Origin: Chloroflexota bacterium | GTDB lineage: Bacteria; Chloroflexota; Limnocylindria; Limnocylindrales; CSP1-4 | DNA: 20,957 nt | Direction of reading: 5' to 3' | Assembly (NCBI GenBank): GCA_016200675.1 | Contig: JACQEH010000121.1 | Span: forward strand, 1 to 20,957 | In this document: one piece after another, positions 14,133-20,191 of the stretch | Layout: every line of letters starts with the position of its first letter | Numbering within the stretch: position 1 is the stretch's first letter | The notes under the pieces: generated by a model | Databases searched by the model: none | What the model was told of the DNA's origin: nothing | What the model saw: only the letters and a program-made list of their open reading frames with translations | Translations under genes and position numbers: made by a program

Positions 14133-14177
14133 ATGCGCTTTCCCCCTTCGTCGATCGCCATGACGTCGCGCCCGTGA
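14133..14177 (+). other. Possible 14-codon leader ORF overlapping the MMPL start
   Basis: ATG 14133 opens a short frame, MRFPPSSIAMTSRP, that stops at TGA 14175-14177. The stop overlaps the MMPL GTG (14174) as GTGA, an arrangement that allows translational coupling. It may be a leader peptide that feeds ribosomes to the transporter gene or simply chance; no coding bias can be judged at this length. Confidence 0.25.
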
Positions 14178-17100
14178 CCGCCTTCGAACGGCTCGGGAGG
14201 CTCGCGGCGGCGCGTCGCTGGTGGGTCGTCGCCGCCTGGCTCGTCCTCCTGATCGCGGCCGTCCCGCTGGCAACGCGGGCGAGCGGCGCGCTGCGCTCGG
14301 GCGGGTTCATCCGCCAGGACCTGGAGTCCGCCCGGGCGAAGCAGCTCCTGCACGACCAGATCGGGGTCCCGGAGGCGGCCGTGGCCGTGGTCTTCCACTC
14401 GCCCACCCTGCGCGCCGGCGACCCTGCGTTCGAGGCCGGCGCCGCCCAGGCCGTGGCGAACATCCCGAGCGCCCGTTACGTCCTCGGCATCGTCTCCCAC
14501 ACCATCGCCACCCGCCAGGTGTCGGCCGACGGCCACACCGCCTACGACGTCGTCACCATCGACCTGCCGGCCGACGATTCGCCCCTCGCCCTGCCCGGCA
14601 TCCGCGCTGCCCTGGCGCATCCGGCCGGCCTGGAGGTCGGGCTCGCGGGCGGCCCCGCCTTCTACGGCGATGTCCAGGAGGTCTCCGAATCGGACCTTCG
14701 CCGGAGCGAGGCGATCTCCCTGCCCCTTGCCGGGCTCGCCCTGCTCCTCGTCTTCGGCTCGGTCGTCGCGGCGGCCCTGCCCCTCGCGATCGGCGGGGCG
14801 GCCGTGCTGACGGCGCTCGCCGCCGTCTTCCTCGCCGCGTCGGTCACCCCGATGAGCATCTTCGTCCTCAACCTCGCGACCCTCCTGGGGCTGGGCCTCG
14901 GCGTCGACTACTCGCTGCTGATGACGAGCCGCTTCCGGGAGGAGCTGGCCGGCCGCGGTGGTGGAGCCGAGGCAGTCACGGACGCCGTCGTCGCGACGAT
15001 GGCGACGGCCGGCCGGGCGGTCTTCTTCTCCGGGTTGACCGTGCTCCTGGGACTCCTCGGGCTCGTCCTCTTCGAGTTCATGATCCTCCGCTCGGTCGGC
15101 ATCGCGGGAGCCCTCGTGGTGGCCTTCGCCGTGCTCGCGGCGCTGACGCTCCTGCCGGCGCTGCTGGCGATCGTGGGCACCCACCTCGACCGCTTCCGCG
15201 TCCGGCGGGTCCCGAAGACCGCCGGCGAGGATGGTCCCTGGGCACGCCTCGCGAACCGGGTCATGGACCGCCCGTTCGCGGTCCTGATCCCAACCCTCGG
15301 CCTCCTGCTCCTCCTGGGGACGCCCTTTCTCCACGTCCGCTTCAACGCTCCCGACAGCTCCATCCTGCCCGCCGGCGTGCCATCACGGCAGGCCTTCGAC
15401 CGCCTCGTCGGCGCCTTCGGGCCGGGGCCTTTCGCGCCCATCGTCCTGGCCGTCGAGACGACGGGCTCCCCGACCGCACCGGACAACGTGGCCCGCCTCT
15501 ATGCCTACTCCCGGGCGCTCGCCGCCGACCCGCGGGTACGTCGGGTCGACAGTCTCGTCGACATCGACCCGCGGATGGGCCTGGCCCAGTACCAGCTCCT
15601 GTACGCGAGCCCGAGCGGCCCGCCCGACCGTTTCGTCCAGCAGGCCCTCGCCGGGACCACCCGCGGGACCCTGACGGCCTTCACCATCACCACCCCCTAC
15701 GGCCCGAACGAGCGGCCGGGCCGCGACCTGGTGCGCGACCTCCGGGCCGGCACGGGGACGCTAGCTCCTCCGGCGGGGCTCCGTGTGCTCGTCGGGGGCG
15801 GAGCGGCCGACGTCGAGGACGTGGTGACGGGCATCGCCCAGGACTTCCCGCGGACGGCGATCTTCATCGTCGTCAGCACCTACCTGGTGCTCTTCCTCCT
15901 GCTCCGGGCCGTCTTCCTGCCGCTCAAGGCGCTGGTCATGAACACGCTCTCGATCACCGCTTCCTTCGGGGCCCTCGTCTGGATCTTCCAGGACGGCAAC
16001 CTGTCGGCGATCCTCGGCACGCGTCCGCTGGGCTTCGTGGAGACGACCGAGCCGATCATCCTCTTCTGCGTCCTCTTCGGGCTGTCCATGGACTACGAGG
16101 TCTTCCTGCTCACGCGGATGCGCGAGACCTGGGACCGGACCGGCGACAACCGGAAGGCCGTCGCCCACGGCCTGGAGCGGAGCGGGCGGATCGTGGGTGC
16201 CGGGATTCCTGGCACGCCGCCTGCCGGACATCGCGGACCACGAGGCCCGGCCGTGACGGGCGGGTGGCGGCCCCGGCTGACGATCGCCGCGGCGGTCCTC
16301 GCCGCGCTCGCAAGCGGCTGTTCCGGCCCGATCCTGGCCAATCCGCCGGCGATCCTGGTCGTGCCGCCGACGGCGTCTCCGGGCCCGTCGCGGCCGCCCG
16401 ACCCGCAGCCCATCGCCTTCCCCCGCGACGACGCCCCGCACGACCGCCTCACCGAGTGGTGGTACTACACCGGCCATCTCGGCGATGGCGCCGGCGGCCG
16501 CTGGGGGTTCGAGTTCGTCGTCTTCAGGGCCGAGCGCGGCGGCTTCCCGGTCACGTGGGCATCGCACCTCGCCCTGACGGACGAGACCGGCGGCACGTTC
16601 GCCTACGCGCAGCGGAGCGAGATCGGTCCCCAGGTCGACCAGTCGCCCGCCAGCGGGTCGGGGTTCGCCTTCACGGTCCGCGGCGCGAATCCCCTCCTCC
16701 CGTCGACGGCGGCGGTGGGGCCCTGGGTCATGACCGGGGCCGGCGGTGCAGATCGGCTCGGCGGCACGCTCGACGACGGAACGGCCCTCCAACTGCAATT
16801 GCAGGCGGCCAGGCCACCGACCCTCCACGGCGGAAACGGCTGGATCGACTTCGGACCGGCCGGGGGGTCGTACTACTACTCGCGGACGCGGATGGCGGCG
16901 GCCGGGACCCTCACGGTCGCGGGACGGCCGGTGGCGGTGACCGGGGAGGCCTGGTTCGACCACCAGTGGGGCGACTTCATCTCGGTCGGCGGCGGTGGCT
17001 GGGACTGGTTCGCGGTGAACCTCGACGACGGCACCGACCTCACCGTCTCCAGAGTCCGGGCGGCGGACGGCACGTACCCCCTCGTGTACGGAACGCTCGT

Positions 17101-17410
17101 GGACGCGGCCGGTGCGAGCCACCCGCTCGCCGGCCGGGACTTCACCGTGACCACCGACCCGGCCCGGACGTGGACCTCGGCCACCACGGGCGCGGTCTAC
17201 CCGGCTGCCTGGTCGATCGACGTTCCCGGCAGCGACCTCCGGATCGCCCTCCGGCCAACGGTCGCGAACCAGGAGCTCGACACGCGGGCCTCGACAGGTG
17301 TCGTCTACTGGGAGGGCTCCCAGGTGGTGCAGGCCGTTCGCGGTGGCGACCTCGTGGTCGGCGGTCAGGCCTATGTCGAGCTGACCGGCTATGCGCCCCG
17401 GCAACCGTAG
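14174..17410 (+). CDS. MMPL/RND-family transporter, C-terminally truncated, in frame with a lipocalin-like lipoprotein
   Basis: One 1078-codon open frame. Residues 1-674 are an MMPL-type transporter: a first helix at about 17-34, a periplasmic domain to about 178, a helix bundle at about 180-335 with GLGLGVDYSLLMTSRF (Asp245-Tyr246), a second helix at about 368-385, a second periplasmic domain, and a second bundle with LFGLSMDYEVFLLTRMRE (Asp640-Tyr641). The two Asp-Tyr pairs are the proton-relay sites of the family. The family normally continues for about 60 more residues with two helices and a WW(I/V)PGFL tail. Here the sequence passes from RSGRIV straight to a frame-shifted form of that tail and then into the lipoprotein (residues 694-1078). 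The transporter is therefore probably non-functional, or an assembly error is present. Genuine MMPL proteins export lipids or hydrophobic compounds across the cytoplasmic membrane. Confidence 0.85.
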   Translation: MTAFERLGRLAAARRWWVVAAWLVLLIAAVPLATRASGALRSGGFIRQDLESARAKQLLHDQIGVPEAAVAVVFHSPTLRAGDPAFEAGAAQAVANIPSARYVLGIVSHTIATRQVSADGHTAYDVVTIDLPADDSPLALPGIRAALAHPAGLEVGLAGGPAFYGDVQEVSESDLRRSEAISLPLAGLALLLVFGSVVAAALPLAIGGAAVLTALAAVFLAASVTPMSIFVLNLATLLGLGLGVDYSLLMTSRFREELAGRGGGAEAVTDAVVATMATAGRAVFFSGLTVLLGLLGLVLFEFMILRSVGIAGALVVAFAVLAALTLLPALLAIVGTHLDRFRVRRVPKTAGEDGPWARLANRVMDRPFAVLIPTLGLLLLLGTPFLHVRFNAPDSSILPAGVPSRQAFDRLVGAFGPGPFAPIVLAVETTGSPTAPDNVARLYAYSRALAADPRVRRVDSLVDIDPRMGLAQYQLLYASPSGPPDRFVQQALAGTTRGTLTAFTITTPYGPNERPGRDLVRDLRAGTGTLAPPAGLRVLVGGGAADVEDVVTGIAQDFPRTAIFIVVSTYLVLFLLLRAVFLPLKALVMNTLSITASFGALVWIFQDGNLSAILGTRPLGFVETTEPIILFCVLFGLSMDYEVFLLTRMRETWDRTGDNRKAVAHGLERSGRIVGAGIPGTPPAGHRGPRGPAVTGGWRPRLTIAAAVLAALASGCSGPILANPPAILVVPPTASPGPSRPPDPQPIAFPRDDAPHDRLTEWWYYTGHLGDGAGGRWGFEFVVFRAERGGFPVTWASHLALTDETGGTFAYAQRSEIGPQVDQSPASGSGFAFTVRGANPLLPSTAAVGPWVMTGAGGADRLGGTLDDGTALQLQLQAARPPTLHGGNGWIDFGPAGGSYYYSRTRMAAAGTLTVAGRPVAVTGEAWFDHQWGDFISVGGGGWDWFAVNLDDGTDLTVSRVRAADGTYPLVYGTLVDAAGASHPLAGRDFTVTTDPARTWTSATTGAVYPAAWSIDVPGSDLRIALRPTVANQELDTRASTGVVYWEGSQVVQAVRGGDLVVGGQAYVELTGYAPRQP
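16253..17410 (+). CDS. CrtC/AttH-type lipocalin-like lipoprotein (probable native gene inside the fused frame)
   Basis: From GTG 16253 the protein (385 residues) begins VTGGWRPRLTIAAAVLAALA and SGC, a lipoprotein signal with Cys23 as the candidate lipidated residue, so this is very likely the native start although the frame is open upstream. The body has HDRLTEWWYYTGHL (about 63-76), FEFVVFRAERGGFPVTWASH, GEAWFDHQWGDF (about 231-242) and GWDWFAVNLDDGTDL. These are hallmarks of the CrtC/AttH lipocalin-like family, which includes hydroxyneurosporene hydratases and many exported proteins of unknown substrate. The GTG overlaps the TGA that would end the intact MMPL tail frame (GTGA at 16253-16256), the normal operon junction before the inferred deletion. 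It is probably bound to the outer face of the membrane and associated with transport of a hydrophobic compound, by inference from the MMPL partner. Confidence 0.85.
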   Translation: MTGGWRPRLTIAAAVLAALASGCSGPILANPPAILVVPPTASPGPSRPPDPQPIAFPRDDAPHDRLTEWWYYTGHLGDGAGGRWGFEFVVFRAERGGFPVTWASHLALTDETGGTFAYAQRSEIGPQVDQSPASGSGFAFTVRGANPLLPSTAAVGPWVMTGAGGADRLGGTLDDGTALQLQLQAARPPTLHGGNGWIDFGPAGGSYYYSRTRMAAAGTLTVAGRPVAVTGEAWFDHQWGDFISVGGGGWDWFAVNLDDGTDLTVSRVRAADGTYPLVYGTLVDAAGASHPLAGRDFTVTTDPARTWTSATTGAVYPAAWSIDVPGSDLRIALRPTVANQELDTRASTGVVYWEGSQVVQAVRGGDLVVGGQAYVELTGYAPRQP

Positions 17411-17428
17411 GCGTCGAGGGCCGGCGGT

Positions 17429-17439
17429 CCATTCGGCCC
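17429..17439 (+). promoter_or_regulatory. 11-bp motif upstream of the Rrf2 gene, repeated upstream of nirK
   Basis: CCATTCGGCCC occurs here, 37 bases before the Rrf2 ATG, and again at 17948-17958 upstream of nirK. Sharing by a regulator gene and its neighbour suggests a common binding or promoter element, but an 11-mer in GC-rich DNA could recur by chance. Confidence 0.3.
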
Positions 17440-17476
17440 TTCCGAGGGATGCGGCGGGCCGCCGACGATCGTGGCC

Positions 17477-17917
17477 ATGCGGCTGGAGCTGACCCTTCGG
17501 GGCGACTACGCGGTCCGGGCGATGCTGGCCATCGCCCGGCGCGACGGCGGCGCGCCCACGCCCTCGCGGGCGATCGCGACCGAGATGGACATTCCGGTCG
17601 GGTTCCTCGCCCACGTCCTCGGCGACCTCGTCCGGGCGGGCCTGGTCACGGGGACCACGGGCCGCGCCGGCGGCTACCGGCTGGCGCGACCGGCTGCCGA
17701 GATCGATCTTCTCCAGGTCGTCGACGCCATCGAGGGCGACGGCATGACCGGGCGCTGCGTCCTGCGCGGCGGGGCCTGCCGCCTCGATGGCGTCTGTGCC
17801 GTCCATGTGCCGTTCATGGCCGCGACCGAGGCACTGCGGCGCGAGCTCCGGGCGACGAGCCTTGCGACCGTCGCGGCACGGTCACGAGCGCTCGATTCGC
17901 AGCGACCGGGGCCCTAA
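17477..17917 (+). CDS. Rrf2-family transcriptional regulator, NsrR-like
   Basis: A 146-residue protein from ATG 17477 (GTG 17471 is an alternative). The N-terminus, MRLELTLRGDYAVRAMLAIA, followed by GFLAHVLGDLVRAGLVTGTTGRAGGY, is the Rrf2 winged helix-turn-helix with its Gly-rich wing. Three cysteines in GRCVLRGGACRLDGVC (spacing C-X6-C-X5-C) occur where NsrR, IscR and RsrR hold an Fe-S cluster. Located directly upstream of nirK, it is most simply an NO-sensing NsrR-type repressor controlling nitrite reduction, but the cysteine spacing is slightly longer than in E. coli NsrR (X4/X5) or IscR (X5/X5), so the ligand is inferred. A hairpin follows at 17944-17959, suggesting some separation of the two transcripts. 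Confidence 0.9.
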   Translation: MRLELTLRGDYAVRAMLAIARRDGGAPTPSRAIATEMDIPVGFLAHVLGDLVRAGLVTGTTGRAGGYRLARPAAEIDLLQVVDAIEGDGMTGRCVLRGGACRLDGVCAVHVPFMAATEALRRELRATSLATVAARSRALDSQRPGP

Positions 17918-17943
17918 GAGTCGGGTCCTTGGTCCCGGGCTGG

Positions 17944-17959
17944 CGGGCCATTCGGCCCG
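17944..17959 (+). terminator. Hairpin after the Rrf2 gene
   Basis: CGGGCC (17944-17949) and GGCCCG (17954-17959) form a perfect 6-bp stem over ATTC, 26 bases after the Rrf2 stop. It overlaps the second copy of the shared 11-bp motif, so it may be a terminator or part of an operator. No T-run is present. Confidence 0.35.
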
Positions 17960-17989
17960 TTACGACGCCAGGATCCCGCGCGATATTCG

Positions 17990-18002
17990 TACCGCTGCGG
18001 TA
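17990..18002 (+). promoter_or_regulatory. Palindrome upstream of nirK, candidate operator
   Basis: TACCG (17990-17994) and CGGTA (17998-18002) form a perfect dyad around CTG, within the locally AT-richer stretch GATATTCGTACCGCTGCGGT. It lies 66 bases before the nirK ATG. It could be the site of the adjacent Rrf2 regulator or of a CRP/FNR-type factor; it does not match a consensus known to me. Confidence 0.4.
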
Positions 18003-18068
18003 TTGGTTTGGCCGGGCCTGCCGGCGCCCCCCGCCAGCGAGGCGGCCGAACGGCCGGGAGTCGGCGAG

Positions 18069-19454
18069 ATGCTTCCACGAAGGCTGCTGGGAATCTTCAT
18101 GGTCAGCGCAGTCCTCGCCGGCGCCTGTGCGCCCGCGACCGGCGCCCCGACGTGGACGTACACCCCCGGCAAAGCCGCGGCCGCCGCGACGCCCGCCGCG
18201 AGCCAGGGCCAGACCGCCAGCGGCGACGTCCTCGGGACGCTCGAGGTCCGCGCCGTCGACCTCGGCTTCGAGCCGAAGTCCTTCTCCGTCACCAAGGCTG
18301 GGCGGTACGAGGTCAAGCTGACCAATAGCGGAGCCATTGCGCACTACGTGACGTTCTCCAACGGAACCACGACCGGGCTCGTAAAGCCCAGTGAGACCAA
18401 ATCGGTCACCGTTGACGTGCCCTCCGGCGGGATCAGCTTCATCTGCTCGGTTCCAGGCCACGCGGATGCCGGCATGAAGGCCTCCATCACTGCCGCCGGC
18501 GGAACGGCCGCGGGCGGCGAAGGCGGAGGCAGCACGGGCGGAGGCGCGACGGCGGAGGTCCAGCCGGATCCCAATGCCCCGGCCTACGTCCTGAACCCGG
18601 CCGCGGCCCCGGCGCTCCTGCCGGGCACGACGCACGACATCGTGATCAACATCGAGGAGAAGGCCATGACCGTGGCCAACGGTTTCGTGCAGAAGGTCTG
18701 GACCTTCGAAGGAACCGTCCCCGGCCCGGTCATCCGCGTCAAGGTCGGCGACAAGGTCCGGATCACCCTGAAGAACCCCACGTCGAACGCGGTGCCCCAC
18801 TCGATCGACTTCCATTCCAGCCAGGTGGCCTGGAATGACGAGATGACCTCGATCAATCCGGGCGAGGAGAAGATCTACGAGTGGCGCGCCGACTACGCCG
18901 GTGTCTGGATGTACCACTGCGGAACGGCCCCGGCTCTCCACCACATCGCGAACGGCATGTTCGGCATGGTCATCGTCGAGCCGAAGGAGGGCCTCCCGCC
19001 GGTCGACGCGGAGTTCGCCGTCGTCCAGAGCGAGTGGTACCTGGGCCCGCAGGGCCAGATCTCATCGCTTGCGAAGGCGGCCGCCGCCGCGCCGGCCCCC
19101 GACTTCGTGGTCTTCAACGGGATCGCCAACCAATACAAGGACAACCCCATCAAGGTGGCCACCGGTGCTCGCGTTCGCGTGTTCGTCCTGAACGCCGGCC
19201 CGAGCATTGACAGTTCGTTCCACGTGGTGGGGACGATCTTCAGTTCAGTGATCAAGGAGGGCATCTCGCTCCTGCCCGGAAATTCCGGGAACTGGGGTGC
19301 CCAGGCGATGGACCTCTCGCCCGCGCAGGGCGGGATCGTCGAGTTCGTCATGCCCGAGGACGGCCTCTACCCGATGGTCACCCACGCCTTCAATTTGGTG
19401 GGGCGCGGCGCCCTCGGCCTCTTCCAGGCCGGCGACGGCAACCCGAAGAACTGA
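18069..19454 (+). CDS. nirK: Copper-containing nitrite reductase with N-terminal blue-copper (cupredoxin) domain
   Basis: A 461-residue exported protein. Residues 1-20 form a lipoprotein-type signal (MVSAVLAGAC; Cys20). Residues about 55-141 are a plastocyanin/azurin-like domain with type 1 copper ligands His92, Cys126, His131 and Met136 (CSVPGHADAGM). A Gly-rich linker (about 143-160) joins it to a two-domain nitrite reductase. There, type 1 copper is held by His244, Cys284, His292 and Met297 (YHCGTAPALHHIANGM), type 2 copper by His249, His283 and His439, and the catalytic pair is Asp247 (HSIDFH) and His385 (SSFHVVG). All residues needed to reduce nitrite to NO are present. The fused cupredoxin probably delivers electrons in cis. 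ATG 18069 follows GGGAGTCGGCGAG. Regulation by the Rrf2 gene upstream is inferred. No NO reductase gene is in this window. Confidence 0.95.
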   Translation: MLPRRLLGIFMVSAVLAGACAPATGAPTWTYTPGKAAAAATPAASQGQTASGDVLGTLEVRAVDLGFEPKSFSVTKAGRYEVKLTNSGAIAHYVTFSNGTTTGLVKPSETKSVTVDVPSGGISFICSVPGHADAGMKASITAAGGTAAGGEGGGSTGGGATAEVQPDPNAPAYVLNPAAAPALLPGTTHDIVINIEEKAMTVANGFVQKVWTFEGTVPGPVIRVKVGDKVRITLKNPTSNAVPHSIDFHSSQVAWNDEMTSINPGEEKIYEWRADYAGVWMYHCGTAPALHHIANGMFGMVIVEPKEGLPPVDAEFAVVQSEWYLGPQGQISSLAKAAAAAPAPDFVVFNGIANQYKDNPIKVATGARVRVFVLNAGPSIDSSFHVVGTIFSSVIKEGISLLPGNSGNWGAQAMDLSPAQGGIVEFVMPEDGLYPMVTHAFNLVGRGALGLFQAGDGNPKN

Positions 19455-19470
19455 CCCCGACCGTCCCCGA

Positions 19471-19512
19471 AGTGGCCCTCCCGGCCCGACCCCCCGCGGG
19501 CCGGGAGCCACT
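19471..19512 (+). terminator. Strong hairpin after nirK
   Basis: The arm beginning AGTGGC (19471) pairs with the arm ending GCCACT (19512) over 16 base pairs, interrupted only by a 2-base CC bulge, with an 8-base loop (ACCCCCCG). It begins 17 bases after the nirK stop. No T-run follows, which is common in high-GC bacteria. A terminator or 3'-end stabiliser is very likely. Confidence 0.75.
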
Positions 19513-19671
19513 CCTCGGCGTCGCCCGGTTGCGGTTCGGGTTTTCACGGGTGCCGGGGTTGCGCGATCGGCCTGGCTGATCAAGTTCGGCGCGGATGAGC
19601 GCGGCCAGCGACACCGGCCGTCGGATTCGTTGCCCGGCTCCGAGCGGCGAGCCTCGACATGATCGAAGACC

Positions 19672-19701
19672 GCGATCAAGCCAACGGGGCGATCAAGCCA
19701 A
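19672..19701. repeat. Two direct copies of a 13-bp sequence
   Basis: GCGATCAAGCCAA occurs at 19672-19684 and 19689-19701, separated by 4 bases (17-bp period). A related GATCAAGTTCGGCG sits at about 19578. The 281-base gap between nirK and the VKOR gene (19455-19735) holds the nirK terminator and this repeat; no gene was recognised in it. Confidence 0.6.
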
Positions 19702-19735
19702 TGCCCGAGTGCATCGGCGCAGCCTCCCTGGGCCG

Positions 19736-20191
19736 CTAATCCTCGGGACGCGGCTGGCGCAGCCAGACGACGAGGGCGATGACGAAGCGGAGGACGAGGC
19801 TCAACCCGTAGCTGGTGCACCACACGCAGACCGCGTGAATGATCGCGATCTGCAGGTACAGGAAGTAGACCTCGAAGACAACCCCGGCGAGTGACAGGCC
19901 GTAGTGGCCGAGCAGCAGGCCGTACAGGTTCGATCGCCACCAGGCGATGGCGAGGGTCAGGAGGATCAGCGACAGGCCGACGCCGAAGACGGCGACCGGG
20001 ACGCCGCCGATCCGGCTGTATTCGCTCTGGGCCACCGTCTCGCAGCCGTGGAGGGGGCCGCAGGTCGGGATGCCGCCCGACAGCTCGACCACCGAGAGAT
20101 AGCTCGCGATGGCCAGGCCGATGGTGTCCAGGACGGCCAGGATGAGGCCCGGGTGGACGCCGAAGATCGGCCGGACGGCCGCCCGCCGCAT
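19736..20191 (-). CDS. Vitamin K epoxide reductase (VKOR) family protein
   Basis: A 151-residue membrane protein with hydrophobic segments at about 14-36, 63-84, 90-112 and 116-145. It has the VKOR arrangement: loop cysteines Cys44 and Cys50 (TCGPLHGC), a conserved Ser/Tyr-rich loop ending IGGVPVAVFG, and the CVWC active-site motif (Cys122, Cys125) at the start of the last helix. Bacterial VKOR reoxidises DsbA-type proteins by passing electrons to quinone, replacing DsbB in actinobacteria, cyanobacteria and Chloroflexota. Its ATG (20191) shares one base with the TGA of the upstream DsbA-like gene (TGATG), so the two are cotranscribed and probably work as a redox pair in the periplasm-like space. 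Confidence 0.93.
   Translation of the reverse strand: MRRAAVRPIFGVHPGLILAVLDTIGLAIASYLSVVELSGGIPTCGPLHGCETVAQSEYSRIGGVPVAVFGVGLSLILLTLAIAWWRSNLYGLLLGHYGLSLAGVVFEVYFLYLQIAIIHAVCVWCTSYGLSLVLRFVIALVVWLRQPRPED

Noticed and set aside
15761..17806. Minus-strand frame of 681 codons opposite MMPL, lipoprotein and Rrf2
   Set aside because: No motif is visible, composition is biased to Arg/Glu/Gly/Asp, and the opposite strand carries clear families.
14221..18321. Very long plus-strand frame of 1366 codons across the MMPL, lipoprotein and Rrf2 genes
   Set aside because: The translation is Arg/Pro/Gly low-complexity throughout and overlaps three well-supported genes in another frame; it results from stop-codon scarcity at high GC.
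18069..19454. Loss of a catalytic histidine in NirK (Asn in QYKDNPI)
   Set aside because: On aligning from memory with Alcaligenes NirK, that position is not the catalytic His255; His255 corresponds to His385 in SSFHVVG, which is present.
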